Shown: positions 1-8,329, counted from the first letter of the stretch. The stretch is 64,000 nt of DNA from Nocardioides sp. zg-1308 (GCF_013155375.1 NZ_JABJQY010000004.1:1-64000); one strand, 5' to 3'. Program-made: numbers and translations. Notes: a model not told the origin generated them from the letters alone.

Positions 1-471
1 CGCGCCCCCCCCCCCCGCCCCCCGCCCGGGGCGGCGCCCGGCCCCAGAGGGCGGGGTGTTCCCAGACCTCGTCGAGATCAGGGGACCGTCACCCAGGTCG
101 TGCTGCAACCGGTCGGCAGCGACCGTTGGTCGCTGGTGTCGGCGGCGGTCTCGATCACCTTGCGGTGGAAAGCGGTGGAGCGCACGCGCCGCGTCTCAGC
201 GTCGGTGCGGACGTGAGTCACGCCTCGGTGGGGATGGTTCGGGCGCTTGCGGGTACGACACCATCAAGTCACTCGGCCGGCCATGGACGCTCGCTTGGCG
301 AGGCTCGGGGGGTCCAGAGCAGCGGCTCCCCGAGCCGCCACCACCAGCGCGATGCACGGGCGGCCGGTCACGCGCCCGGCCGTGCTGGGGTTGGGATCGA
401 TGGCTTCGTGGCGATCTCGTTCGCCGCACATCGGACCTCGGTCTGGCGTTCACACCGTCAGTACGGCTGTT
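1..471. other. Gene-free window edge with poly-C tract
   Basis: No convincing gene is seen here. The first 58 bases are almost pure G and C and start with a run of 12 C, which is more biased than any other stretch in the window. It could be a contig end, a hard-to-sequence GC tract or a real low-complexity patch. The reading frames that cross the region are arginine- and proline-rich and look like shadow frames of GC-rich noncoding DNA. Confidence 0.5.
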
Positions 472-1743
472 TCAGCTTGACGAGTCTCCGCTGAATGGTC
501 GAGCACCCGGCAGGGCAATCGTGAATCTTGCCCCCTGCTTGCCCGGCGTGTAGAGCACCGTCCCTTGGTTGGCCGTGGCGAGGGTGCGGACGATGTAGAG
601 ACCGAGCCCGGATCCGGCGCCCGGGGGCCGGGCGCTCATCCCGGCGTGGCTGAACCGTCGGAATAGGCGCGCGGTGACCTCAGGGGGCACTCCCGGTCCG
701 TCATCTCGGACGGTGATGAGCACACGACTACCTGCTGGGGATGCGGTGAGCGTCACCTCGCTGGCGGCGTACCGCAGCGCGTTACCGACGAGGTTGGTGA
801 GCATCTGTGTGAGGTGGCTGGGCTGTACCCGGCAGTACAGGTCACTGGGGCAATCGACGACCAGCTTGGCGGCCGTCCCCTCGACGTCTGCCGCTGCGCG
901 GAGGTAGGGCAGCACGTCTGCCGTGACCGGTTCGGCTCGAATGACGTGCGCGTCTGCGGCTGCGGTGGCGAGGAGGTCGTCGCGGAGATCGCTGAGCCGC
1001 TGCGCCTGCTTCAGGATTGTCCGGAGCCGACGTTCCAGAGCGGTCCCGTCCACGTGCGCGGACGGTCGAGGTGACGTCTCGGTCAGTTCATCGAGCGCGA
1101 ATTCCGCTGAAGCGACGATGACCGTCAGCGGTCCGGCGACGTCGTGACCCAGCATGGCTATCGCGTCTGATTGGACGTCGGAGAGGGCGGCGTCCCGGGA
1201 AGATGCCGTGGTGGGAGCGATCGCGGAGTCGGCTTGTTGGGTGACGACGCCAACCCATTCGGTGTTGCCAGCTTCGTCGCGCCGGGGCTGAGAGTTGACG
1301 ACGACGGCCACCTCGCGACCGTCGGTTCGCATGATGCGGCCCTCCCACCGCATGGGCTGCAGGGTGCGCAGAGAGTGCTGGCCCGCTTCGTTGAAGCGCC
1401 GTTGATCGTGGCTGTGCACGGCTTGGTGCATCAGGGTGACGTCCGCCATGGCCTCCTCGGCGGTGAAGCCGTAGAGGTCAGTGCAGGCCTGAGATACGAA
1501 AGGGAATGACGGCGTGCCGTCGGCGTCAACGCGGAACGCATAGACGGTTCCGCGCAACTGGGCCAGCTCGCGGGTCTCCCAGGCCTCGTCGGTGCTCGAC
1601 GAGGAATGGGGGAAAGAAGTCACTGGACTAGGCCTGTTCTTGCTCGATTGGGCGGACTGCAGAACGTACCCAGATTCATCCCCTCGATTCGTGCGGTCCC
1701 GGCGCAGGAAAGATCGCACGATGACCATGGAGCCAGACAGCAC
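472..1743 (-). CDS. PAS-domain sensor histidine kinase
   Basis: Likely signal-sensing histidine kinase without membrane segments, so cytoplasmic. An N-terminal PAS fold (about residues 62-165, with FVSQACTDLYGFTAEEAM) is followed by an H-box GHDVAGPLT near residue 200, an N-box (LTNLVGNALRYA), a G1 box DDGPGVPP and a G2 box GSGLGLYIV. That is the normal order for a PAS-HisKA-HATPase kinase. The H-box is atypical: HDVAGPL replaces the common HELRTPL, as in some actinobacterial PAS kinases. No response regulator lies next to it, so it is an orphan. The start is uncertain: the first 40 residues are not family-like, and a GTG at 1621-1623 (protein beginning VTSFPHSS) would be a reasonable alternative. 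Confidence 0.85.
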   Translation of the reverse strand: MLSGSMVIVRSFLRRDRTNRGDESGYVLQSAQSSKNRPSPVTSFPHSSSSTDEAWETRELAQLRGTVYAFRVDADGTPSFPFVSQACTDLYGFTAEEAMADVTLMHQAVHSHDQRRFNEAGQHSLRTLQPMRWEGRIMRTDGREVAVVVNSQPRRDEAGNTEWVGVVTQQADSAIAPTTASSRDAALSDVQSDAIAMLGHDVAGPLTVIVASAEFALDELTETSPRPSAHVDGTALERRLRTILKQAQRLSDLRDDLLATAAADAHVIRAEPVTADVLPYLRAAADVEGTAAKLVVDCPSDLYCRVQPSHLTQMLTNLVGNALRYAASEVTLTASPAGSRVLITVRDDGPGVPPEVTARLFRRFSHAGMSARPPGAGSGLGLYIVRTLATANQGTVLYTPGKQGARFTIALPGARPFSGDSSS

Positions 1744-1952
1744 GGCTGCGTCCGGCGTTCGCGGTCCTCCGGCGGTGCTTACCCGAGTTCCGTGCCAGAC
1801 CCTCTGGAACCGCGACTGCGCGGCGGCGCCTGTCGCACGTACGGCCGAGCGCGTTGGCCGAGACGCTGCGTGTCCGGACGACGGGCCGATGCTCCGCCGT
1901 TGGCGTACCGGGGTGCGGCCCGACGCGTGTGACCCGTCCGAGCCGAGCCCGG

Positions 1953-2042
1953 TCAGTCGAGTGCGGCGACCAGCTGCGCCTTCGACATACGGTAGTAGCC
2001 CGAAGCCCCTTGCTTCGTCGCCTCTGCACGCAGCTGGACCAC
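1953..2042 (-). pseudogene. Rho_N-like C-terminal fragment
   Basis: On the minus strand the frame ending at the TGA (1953-1955) reads VVQLRAEATKQGASGYYRMS, then KAQLVAALD. This matches the typical Rho termination factor N-terminal-domain signature of actinobacterial proteins (ELRxEAxxxGxSGYxxMxKxxLVAAL). The frame is open upstream to about 2170 but has no good start codon except the GTG at 2042, and the upstream residues are low complexity. It is best read as the tail of a decayed gene; a real 29-residue peptide is possible but less likely. Confidence 0.4.
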
Positions 2043-2178
2043 CGTCCGCCCATCGGTGTCGGAGGCCGGCCCGGTGGTCGCCCTCGCCCCCGTCGACGAT
2101 TCAGTCTCGCCTTGAGCGGACGTTGTGAACTCCGCCGGCAGGCGGCGAAGTGACGCACCCCTTCGAGCTCACTCATCG

Positions 2179-2190
2179 CGGCAGATCGGG
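2179..2190 (+). repeat. CGGCAGATCCGG-type repeat, copy A
   Basis: Reads CGGCAGATCGGG preceded by CATCG, one mismatch from the consensus. It lies in the noncoding stretch upstream of the small membrane protein gene. The flank TCATCG is shared with the copy at 4491. Confidence 0.55.
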
Positions 2191-2503
2191 GCGGTTACCA
2201 CCGCGCGCTCATCCGCCACCGGTGACGATGGCAGCCGAGCCGACATCAGGTGGCAACTCGTCGTCCTTGATCGCCCCACAACGACGGCACTCGCGGTAAC
2301 GCTCGCCATCATCGTTGGTCCTGTCAGACCAGTCGTGCTTGCCGACACGGCACAAGACGCTCTTCAAACGGCATACCTCCTGCTTCAAGCATCAGCGTGC
2401 GCGCATCCGAGAAAGCGGTCAACCGCCCGCCTCCTGCGCTCATATGGGGCTACCTGTCCCACGAGAGACGGGACAGAGAACGGACGAGGTGGCGCACGCA
2501 TGT

Positions 2504-2539
2504 CGGCAGATCCGCGCACTCCCATCGCGGTAGATCCGG
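2504..2539 (+). repeat. CGGCAGATCCGG repeats, copies B and C
   Basis: Two tandem copies, CGGCAGATCCGC at 2504-2515 and CGGTAGATCCGG at 2528-2539, start exactly 24 bp apart. The same 24-bp spacing is found in the pair at 5531/5555. They lie about 65 bp beyond the stop of the minus-strand gene ending at 2606. Confidence 0.6.
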
Positions 2540-2605
2540 TTGTTCGACTCGTCGGTGTCGCGTATGCACCATCTTGCATCCGGGCGTCGCACCTGCCCCG
2601 GGCTC

Positions 2606-3205
2606 TCACGGTTGCTGGGGCGACCTTAGTTTCGTCGAGACGTTGATCGTGGCATGACCGCGTTGCCATCCGACCGTGTAAGCGATGCGGTGGTCGGCAA
2701 TCACGATGCGGCCATGTCGGGTTGGGGTGATGCCGACGATGATCTCTTCCGGAGGGTCGGCGCGCAGGTGCAGTGTCGACCCGATGGCTGGGCGAGTCCT
2801 TGAGCAGTAGTGGTCGACATCGCGGTCTCGTCCCCCGAACATGAAGCCTCCTACGCCCTCGTCTGCCAGCACCTCCGTGTTCAGCACGCAGATCAGGTAG
2901 TCCACGGCTGCGCCAGAGGTGTCCGTCTGGATGCGCGGTGCGAGCCCGGTGATGACCACCTCCTCGGCGCCATCGGACTGGGAGTGGACTAGCGAGGTCC
3001 AGAAAGTCTGACCAGGGTCTCGGGAGGACTCGAAACCGTAGCCACCAGCAAGGATCTGCGGTGGGTGAGCGCCCCACCATCCGGCCGCGCCGAGGGCGAC
3101 CGCGACAGCGGCCATCAACATCGTGGTCACCACGCGGCGTCGTGACCACCGCGTTGGGACCGGCTCGGGGACCGATGTCAACGGAGGTGGAAAGGGGACG
3201 ACCAT
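2606..3205 (-). CDS. Hypothetical single-pass membrane protein
   Basis: Not recognised. The protein (199 residues from the chosen ATG) has a proline-rich basic N-terminus, one hydrophobic segment (VVTTMLMAAVAVALGAAGWW, about residues 25-44) and an extracytoplasmic part with two cysteines that could pair. It is probably anchored with the C-terminal domain outside. An upstream in-frame start at 3280 would add 25 residues that look noncoding (WSRPSRGGNASLG), so the ATG at 3203-3205 was chosen. No partner gene is apparent; it converges on nothing and stands alone between repeat copies C and D together with the neighbouring acyltransferase-like gene. Confidence 0.6.
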   Translation of the reverse strand: MVVPFPPPLTSVPEPVPTRWSRRRVVTTMLMAAVAVALGAAGWWGAHPPQILAGGYGFESSRDPGQTFWTSLVHSQSDGAEEVVITGLAPRIQTDTSGAAVDYLICVLNTEVLADEGVGGFMFGGRDRDVDHYCSRTRPAIGSTLHLRADPPEEIIVGITPTRHGRIVIADHRIAYTVGWQRGHATINVSTKLRSPQQP

Positions 3206-3415
3206 CGCTCGGAAGCATAGGCCTTGGTAGCGGCCCAGACTTGCGTTTCCACCACGGCTGGGCCTCGACCAGCACGTCATTACTTCTGCGCACTCACCGC
3301 GGCATGAGCGGATGACTCGGGTCTTGGGACCTAGGGGCTTTGATCACGGGTTCTCGTGGCTGAGTCAGGGGAGATCCCGATGGTCAGGTGTCGGTCCATC
3401 GCCCACCGTTGATGA

Positions 3416-4435
3416 ATGGTCAACCCGCCACCAGGCAGCACTCCCAGCCTCAGCCGCCTCCCTGGCCTCGACATGGCTCGTTTCCTCGCCGTTGCCGGAA
3501 TGGTCCTGGTGCATGCACGCGATGTCCTAGCGCAGGACGCGGCGGGTTCGGCGGCGCTCTGGCTGGAGATCTCCCAGAGCATCGCCACGAACCGAGCACG
3601 GTTGCTCTTCTTCCTACTCGCCGGTGTGGGGGTCGCTCTCATGTCCCGCCGTCAGGGGGCCGGTGCAGGGGTGCTTCTGCGTCGGGCGCTGTTCCTCGCG
3701 CTGCTCGGAACCGGGCTCGCGTTAGTTGGCTGGGGCGATCTGATTCTCGTGTTCTACGGCGTCTTGTTCGTCGTTGCGGTGCTGCTAATGCGGCTCGACA
3801 GTCGGTCCTTGTTGGCCATCGCGGCGGTCGTGGCCGCAGCAGGTGTCCTGCGCTTGGCAGCTAGTCCGTTCGCAGACGACACCTTGACCAACGTCCTGCT
3901 TCTCGTCGGGGAAATGGTCCCCCTGCTCTGCATCGGGCTAGTCATCGGTCGAGCAGACCTTACGAACGATGCGTACCTGGTCAGGTTGGGCGCCGTCGGC
4001 GCACTCATGGCCCTGCCAGCACTGGCCTTTCTTGCCCACACGGGTGCGTGGGACATCACTGAGGTCGAGGGTCGCGTCGAGCCAGCGGCGGCGCTCGTAT
4101 CGACCATGGGACTTTCCGTTGTCGTTCTTGCATTGTGTCTTCGGATCGTGCCGCGCAAGGCGGGTTGGTGGTCGCCTCTAGTCGCAGCCGGCGGTATGCC
4201 GCTGACGGCCTACGTAGGCCACGCGCTGCTGTTCACTGTGCTGGCCCGCACAGCTGACTGGGACCTTGGAACAGCTACAGGCGTCGCAGCCGGCTACTTG
4301 GCCGTTCTCGCGCTAGTGGCTGGTCCGTGGCGCACGTGGCGGGGAAGCGGCCCCATCGAGGCCCTCATGCGCCGTGTCAGCAGACCCACCCCACCAGGGC
4401 TCATCAACGATGCCAGGATGAAGCCGGTCGAGTGA
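3416..4435 (+). CDS. DUF418/acyltransferase-like polytopic membrane protein
   Basis: A 339-residue integral membrane protein with about nine hydrophobic segments. It opens with RLPGLDMARFLAVAGMVLVH, the GLDxxRxLAxxGMVxVx start typical of the DUF418/YeiB and heparan-alpha-glucosaminide acetyltransferase-like group. A conserved His (VHARD) follows the first helix. The C-terminus (GPIEALMRRVSRP) is the GPLExLxR-type ending of DUF418 proteins. The substrate is unknown; related proteins are thought to modify envelope or exported small molecules (family knowledge, weakly characterised). No clear ribosome binding site precedes the ATG. It stands alone, bounded downstream by repeat copies at 4469-4502. 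Confidence 0.75.
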   Translation: MVNPPPGSTPSLSRLPGLDMARFLAVAGMVLVHARDVLAQDAAGSAALWLEISQSIATNRARLLFFLLAGVGVALMSRRQGAGAGVLLRRALFLALLGTGLALVGWGDLILVFYGVLFVVAVLLMRLDSRSLLAIAAVVAAAGVLRLAASPFADDTLTNVLLLVGEMVPLLCIGLVIGRADLTNDAYLVRLGAVGALMALPALAFLAHTGAWDITEVEGRVEPAAALVSTMGLSVVVLALCLRIVPRKAGWWSPLVAAGGMPLTAYVGHALLFTVLARTADWDLGTATGVAAGYLAVLALVAGPWRTWRGSGPIEALMRRVSRPTPPGLINDARMKPVE

Positions 4436-4468
4436 GGTTGCGTCTACGAGTGCCTCGTGCTGGCCGAT

Positions 4469-4502
4469 CGGCAGAACTGGGCGCTCATCGCGGCAGATCC
4501 GG
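4469..4502 (+). repeat. CGGCAGATCCGG repeats, degenerate copy plus copy D
   Basis: A degenerate copy CGGCAGAACTGG (4469-4480) is followed 22 bp later by a perfect CGGCAGATCCGG (4491-4502) with flank TCATCG. The pair lies between the acyltransferase-like gene and the 108-residue hypothetical gene. Confidence 0.6.
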
Positions 4503-4536
4503 ACACTCGGCCGTCGTGCCTGCCAGACTCTGGCCC

Positions 4537-4863
4537 ATGTGGGTGGACAGCAACGGCGTGCTTCATACCGTCGGGTTGCCAGACCCGGCTGACGTCATGA
4601 CCGGCGAGTTTCGACGGGGCGTTGATGCCTTACTCGCCGCCGAGCGAGAGCGCCTGTCCGACATGGTTGACGAAGTCCAGACGCGGCTTCTGGAGATGGA
4701 CTGGTCACACTTGCGCTCAGAGTGTGATGTCGAGTCGACACCCCCGCCGAACCTGCTCCATGGCGCAGTTCAGACCTCGGACGACGTCTCGGACGCAATC
4801 GAAAGGGTTCAGGAGCGGTGGCGCTTGGACGTAGCCCTCGCTCTTGAGGACTACATCGACTGA
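4537..4863 (+). CDS. Hypothetical 108-residue protein
   Basis: Not recognised. From the ATG at 4537 (MWVDSNGVLHTVGLPDPADV) the protein is acidic and mostly helical, with no signal peptide or membrane segment, so probably cytoplasmic. The DVMTGEFRRGVDALLAAERE stretch suggests an amphipathic helix. The frame is open further upstream to 4327 but overlaps the preceding gene and reads as arginine-rich noncoding sequence, so the internal ATG is preferred. The gene sits between perfect CGGCAGATCCGG repeats at 4491 and 4885, which makes it one of the clearest cassette-like units in the window. Confidence 0.5.
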   Translation: MWVDSNGVLHTVGLPDPADVMTGEFRRGVDALLAAERERLSDMVDEVQTRLLEMDWSHLRSECDVESTPPPNLLHGAVQTSDDVSDAIERVQERWRLDVALALEDYID

Positions 4864-4884
4864 ACTCGGGAGCCGTCCGCACAT

Positions 4885-4896
4885 CGGCAGATCCGG
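4885..4896 (+). repeat. CGGCAGATCCGG repeat, copy E
   Basis: Perfect copy with flank ACAT before and GCGTTTG after. It lies 21 bp downstream of the 108-residue gene and 30 bp beyond the end of the convergent GNAT gene. Confidence 0.6.
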
Positions 4897-4926
4897 GCGT
4901 TTGAGATGGTGCGAGAAGGAGCCTCC

Positions 4927-5460
4927 CTATCGGCCGCCGAGCAAAATCGAATAGCGGCGCTCCGACCTACGGGAAGTCGGACGCTCGTCCTCCAGCGCCC
5001 CGCCGTTCCGCTCGATGACCCTCCTGGAAGCTACGTTGGCGCTGTCGCATGTGACCAGCACCCGATCCAGTCCGAGTTCACGCGCGATGGGAAGGGCCTC
5101 GCGCAAAGCCCACGTCGCGATCCCGCGCCCACGAGCGGAGGGACGAATCCCGTAGCCGATGTGTGCTGCGGTTTCTTGCAGAGCGTCATTCAAGTAGTGC
5201 CGCACCTGGATGGCCCCTGCATACGCTCCGTCCTCAACGACCCACAAGTTGGTCGCGTGCACACGTCCCGTCGGCGACGGCACCCCATGATCTGCCTCAG
5301 CGCGCAGGCGCTCTGTCCAGACACGGAAGCCCTCAACAGAGTCAACCGTGTCAATAACAGTCAGACCAGAGTTGGACTGAGGAACGCCCTTGCCCCACTC
5401 GTCTCTGGACTCAAGCCAGGACTCGCGGAAGCTCGGTGACGGCACCACCAGTTCCAGCAT
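4927..5460 (-). CDS. GNAT-family N-acetyltransferase
   Basis: A 177-residue acyl-CoA-dependent acetyltransferase. The core HIGYGIRPSARGRGIATWAL is the GNAT motif A, where RGRGIAT supplies the Q/RxxGxG/A loop that binds the CoA pyrophosphate; the VLVTCDSANVASRRVIERNG segment is motif B. The pattern (short N-terminus, HYLNDALQETAAHIGYGIRP) resembles E. coli YjdJ/YyaR-like stand-alone GNATs. The substrate cannot be told from sequence. It is a single gene flanked by CGGCAGATCCGG repeats on both sides (4885; 5531-5600). Confidence 0.85.
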   Translation of the reverse strand: MLELVVPSPSFRESWLESRDEWGKGVPQSNSGLTVIDTVDSVEGFRVWTERLRAEADHGVPSPTGRVHATNLWVVEDGAYAGAIQVRHYLNDALQETAAHIGYGIRPSARGRGIATWALREALPIARELGLDRVLVTCDSANVASRRVIERNGGALEDERPTSRRSERRYSILLGGR

Positions 5461-5530
5461 GCGCCCCCCAAGTCTGTGTTGCCCGTGTCGCTACACATCT
5501 TTCAACAAGGTCGTCGGCACATCCGGTCAT

Positions 5531-5600
5531 CGGCAGATCCGGTCGATCGGATCGCGGCAGATCCGGGCGAGCGTAGCCGCCCTCAACGCGGCAGATGCGG
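5531..5600 (+). repeat. CGGCAGATCCGG repeat cluster, copies F, G, H
   Basis: Three copies in a row: 5531-5542 (perfect), 5555-5566 (perfect, 24 bp later) and CGGCAGATGCGG at 5589-5600. The stretch 5564-5600 also matches the reverse complement of 34105-34141 at 34 of 37 positions, so here the repeated unit is longer than the 12-bp core. The cluster lies upstream of the GH43 gene and between it and the divergent GNAT gene; the rest of 5461-5789 shows nothing else. Confidence 0.65.
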
Positions 5601-5789
5601 TCGTGTTCGATCACGGAGCCGCCGTCACACAGTTTGCAAAATCCGATCGTGACTCGCGTGCTGTGGTCCGAGTGCTCGCTCGTGGCGCCGGTTGTTTCGC
5701 TGGGCGATGCGGTTGCCGGACGCGAAGCATTCGAGTGCGTCGGCGATGGCGCTCTTTACAACGTTGTAGGTGGACCGCATGCTGACAGG

Positions 5790-7871
5790 ATGACTCGGAT
5801 CTCGCGGCTGGCGCACGCCGTCGCCCCCCTCGTCCTGACGTCGCTCCTGGTCTCCTTCGCGCCACCGGCGTCGACGGCGCCGACGCTGACCGCGGCCCAG
5901 GTGTCTGCGCCGGCCGAGCCCGGCTCGTACCAGAACCCGCTAGCGTCGGCGCCGACGCTGACCGCGGCCCAGGTGTCTGCGCCGGCCGAGCCCGGCTCGT
6001 ACCAGAACCCGCTAGCGCCGACAATTGCTTCTGGTGGCTCCGTGGACAACTGCGCCGATCCTGTCGTGCTGCGGGGACAGGGGAGGGACCGCGGCACGTG
6101 GTTCATGTACTGCACGACCGACCCCCTCAATGACTCCGAGACCGCGGACGGCTCGCCGGTGTTCCACCCGATCCCGATGCTGCGGAGCACGGACCTCGTC
6201 AGCTGGGAGTACGTCGGCGACGCCCTGCCTCAGAAGCCGTCCTGGGCGGCGCCGGAGGCCGCCATGTGGGCGCCGGACCTGGTCTACTCGAAGACCAAGA
6301 AGCGCTACTACCTGACCTTCGTGGTCACCGACACGACCACCGAGGTGAGCGGCGAGGCGGGCTGCGGCGGTGACAGCGCCCTCGGCGTCGCGGTCAGCCG
6401 CAACCCCACCGGGCCGTGGAAGGTCAGCGAGAAGCCGCTGGTCGACCCCCGGCGCGCCGGCCCCGGGTGCGACTTCTACTGGACGTACGACCCCGACGTG
6501 CTCGGTGACAGCGTGGGCTCGCGCAGCGTCCTCTACTACGGCAGCTACTACGGCGGTGTGTTCGCGCAGGCGGTGACGCTGACCGGCAACGGCATGGTCA
6601 CCACGGGCCCGGAACGCTCCATCGCCGCCGGCACCGATGAGAAGCCGAAGCTCGACCCGGTCCAGCAGCAGCGCGCCGCAGCCGCGCAGTTGCGCGGCCC
6701 GGCCGGCCGGCAGATCGTGATCGGCAACCGCTACGAGGGCAGCAACGTCGTCAGGTACGGCGACTGGTACTACTACTTCGGCTCCGCGACGAACTGCTGC
6801 AACGGCCCGCTGACCGGCTACAGCGTGCTCGCGGCGCGCTCGGCGAGCCCGATGGGACCGTTCCTCGACCGCGAGGGCAATTCGCTGCTCGCCGGCCGGG
6901 TCGGGGGCACGCCCGCGTTGAGCATGAACGGCAATCGCTGGGTCGGCACCGGGCACAACTCCACGTTCCAGGACGCGGCGGGGCAGTGGTGGATGGCCTA
7001 CCACGCGGTCGACCGGTTCCAGCCGTACTTCGCGGGCACCACGAGCTTCACCAAGAGGCCGGCGCTGCTGGACCCCGTGGACTGGGAGGGCGGCTGGCCG
7101 ATGGTGCGGGCCGGTCGCTGGGCCTCTGACGAGCCCATGCCGGCGCCCGCGGCGCAGGACGGCCAGGTGTCGACGTACACGCCGGACCCCGTCCCGCCGC
7201 ACGTCCCCGGCGCGCTGCTGGCGCAGTACTCCGACGAGTTCGACGCTCAGGAGCTCGCCGGCTGGCAGTGGGTGCGCGGCGACGCGGCGTCGGCGCGGCT
7301 GGAGAGCGGGAGGTTCGCCTTCGACGTGCAGGACGCGGACCTGTACGTCGACAGCAACACAGCCTCGGTGCTGACGCGACCGGCACCGCCCGGGGACTAC
7401 GTGGTGGAGACCAAGGTCGCCTTCGACGTCCCGCCGGAGGGTTGTCCCCCGGAGGCGGGCGCCGATGGCCTGGACTGCTACAACTTCGTGCAGGCGGGCC
7501 TGGTGGTCTACGGCTCCGACGACGCGTTCCTCAAGCTCACCCACGCGTCCCTGTGGGAGACCCGGCAGACCGAGTTCGCCAAGGAGGTCCCGAGCGCTCC
7601 GGCCGGACAGCCGCGTTACGGCAACACCGTCGTGGGCGCCCCGGGCGACGAGACGTGGCTGCGGATCGTCCGCGAGGCGGGCGCCGGCAGCGACGGCGCG
7701 GACCGGTTCACGGCGTACACCAGCCAGGACGGTGTCCGCTGGGTGCGCGGCGGGGCCTGGACCCACAGCGAGCTCGGCCCAGACCCGCAGATCGGCCTGG
7801 TGTCGATGGGCGGACCGGAAGACCTCACCGCCCGCTTCGACTACGTGCGCACCTGGTCCCTGGCCGACTGA
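5790..7871 (+). CDS. Secreted GH43-family glycoside hydrolase
   Basis: A 693-residue exported glycosidase, probably an arabinofuranosidase/xylosidase-type enzyme acting on plant-type polysaccharide. A signal peptide (LAHAVAPLVLTSLLVSFAPP) is followed by two copies of a 24-residue linker-like unit, then a five-bladed propeller domain (about 75-450). Family residues visible: Asp90 in CADPVV (general base), WTYDPDV (pKa-modulating Asp) and Glu316 in RYEGSNVV (general acid). The last 200 residues (SDEFDAQELAGWQWVRGD onward) form a beta-sandwich of the concanavalin/DUF1349 type often joined to GH43. The start ATG at 5790 was chosen because the signal peptide begins there. The gene stands alone and is followed by a GC hairpin. 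Confidence 0.9.
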   Translation: MTRISRLAHAVAPLVLTSLLVSFAPPASTAPTLTAAQVSAPAEPGSYQNPLASAPTLTAAQVSAPAEPGSYQNPLAPTIASGGSVDNCADPVVLRGQGRDRGTWFMYCTTDPLNDSETADGSPVFHPIPMLRSTDLVSWEYVGDALPQKPSWAAPEAAMWAPDLVYSKTKKRYYLTFVVTDTTTEVSGEAGCGGDSALGVAVSRNPTGPWKVSEKPLVDPRRAGPGCDFYWTYDPDVLGDSVGSRSVLYYGSYYGGVFAQAVTLTGNGMVTTGPERSIAAGTDEKPKLDPVQQQRAAAAQLRGPAGRQIVIGNRYEGSNVVRYGDWYYYFGSATNCCNGPLTGYSVLAARSASPMGPFLDREGNSLLAGRVGGTPALSMNGNRWVGTGHNSTFQDAAGQWWMAYHAVDRFQPYFAGTTSFTKRPALLDPVDWEGGWPMVRAGRWASDEPMPAPAAQDGQVSTYTPDPVPPHVPGALLAQYSDEFDAQELAGWQWVRGDAASARLESGRFAFDVQDADLYVDSNTASVLTRPAPPGDYVVETKVAFDVPPEGCPPEAGADGLDCYNFVQAGLVVYGSDDAFLKLTHASLWETRQTEFAKEVPSAPAGQPRYGNTVVGAPGDETWLRIVREAGAGSDGADRFTAYTSQDGVRWVRGGAWTHSELGPDPQIGLVSMGGPEDLTARFDYVRTWSLAD
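5875..6017 (+). repeat. 72-bp in-frame tandem duplication
   Basis: Bases 5875-5945 and 5947-6017 are identical over 71 positions with a period of 72 bp, which doubles a 24-residue unit (APTLTAAQVSAPAEPGSYQN plus PLA) just after the signal peptide of the GH43 enzyme. The absence of any difference between copies indicates a recent event or an assembly-sensitive repeat. Confidence 0.95.
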
Positions 7872-7880
7872 GACGACGCA

Positions 7881-7898
7881 GGGGCCCCCGCGGGCCCC
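7881..7898 (+). terminator. Hairpin after GH43 gene
   Basis: GGGGCCC-CCGC-GGGCCCC forms a 7-bp all-GC stem with a 4-base loop starting 10 bp after the stop codon. There is no T run, as is common in high-GC actinobacteria. It is a probable terminator for the single-gene GH43 transcript. Confidence 0.6.
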
Positions 7899-8011
7899 GC
7901 TCCCGGGCAGCGATCGGTGTAGCTGTCGTAGGCGACACCCCGGCGGATCTCGGCCAGCCTCGCCGCCCCTGAGCATCGGAGAGACCAGTCGCGCGACGGC
8001 GTGCGGGACGC

Positions 8012-8023
8012 CCGGATCTGCCG
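8012..8023 (-). repeat. CGGCAGATCCGG repeat, copy I
   Basis: Perfect copy on the minus strand. With its flank (CCGGATCTGCCGATGTCCGG, 8012-8031) it forms an imperfect inverted repeat. It is the downstream partner of the cluster at 5531-5600, so the GH43 gene lies between opposed copies. Confidence 0.6.
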
Positions 8024-8046
8024 ATGTCCGGATGCCCATTGGCGGG

Positions 8047-8328
8047 TCACGCCACGCTGTGTACGCGCATTCTGACTGCCTTGACGTAGCCGTCGACGCA
8101 ACGCACCTGAGCTAACACCCGGCCCCCGTCCTGCACGGTGGCGTGGCGGGCAAGAGCGGCCGGTACGGGTTGCGTTGAGGGCGTGACGCGGACCTTGATC
8201 TGCGCACCGATGTAGGACGTGGGTCCAGAGGCGACACTCATGAGGACTCGGTAAGGCGGCTGGTAGCCCCCGGTTGGCTCGCTCGCCGAGGCCCACCCCT
8301 CGGTCCTCGTAGTGACTGAAGGAGACAT
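8047..8328 (-). CDS. Possible small hypothetical protein
   Basis: Weakly supported. A 93-residue frame (MSPSVTTRTEGWASASEPTG start) has fairly protein-like composition towards its end (VLAQVRCVDGYVKAVRMRVH). Its ATG overlaps the start region of the divergent NAD(P)-binding gene, leaving no promoter space, which argues against it. It could be the tail of a decayed gene. Nothing identifies a function. The rest of 7872-8329 holds only the hairpin and the repeat copy. Confidence 0.25.
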   Translation of the reverse strand: MSPSVTTRTEGWASASEPTGGYQPPYRVLMSVASGPTSYIGAQIKVRVTPSTQPVPAALARHATVQDGGRVLAQVRCVDGYVKAVRMRVHSVA

Positions 8329-8329
8329 C

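Larger units (their letters stand above)
1744..2605. other. Intergenic stretch with repeats and gene fragment
   Basis: About 860 bases without an intact gene. It holds three copies of the dispersed CGGCAGATCCGG repeat (2179, 2504, 2528) and a short minus-strand Rho_N-like fragment (1953-2042). The longer frames across it are arginine- and serine-rich and lack any recognisable domain. Confidence 0.5.

Noticed and set aside
2125..2646. 173-codon plus-strand frame with a hydrophobic patch
   Set aside because: The patch is short, the frame crosses three repeat copies and an antisense gene, and no family pattern is visible.
5531..5600. CRISPR array
   Set aside because: Repeats are only 12 bp, spacing is 24-34 bp, copies are scattered over the window in both orientations and no cas gene is present.
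6012..8039. 675-codon minus-strand frame opposite the GH43 gene
   Set aside because: Antisense shadow; the plus strand encodes a full GH43 enzyme with catalytic residues.
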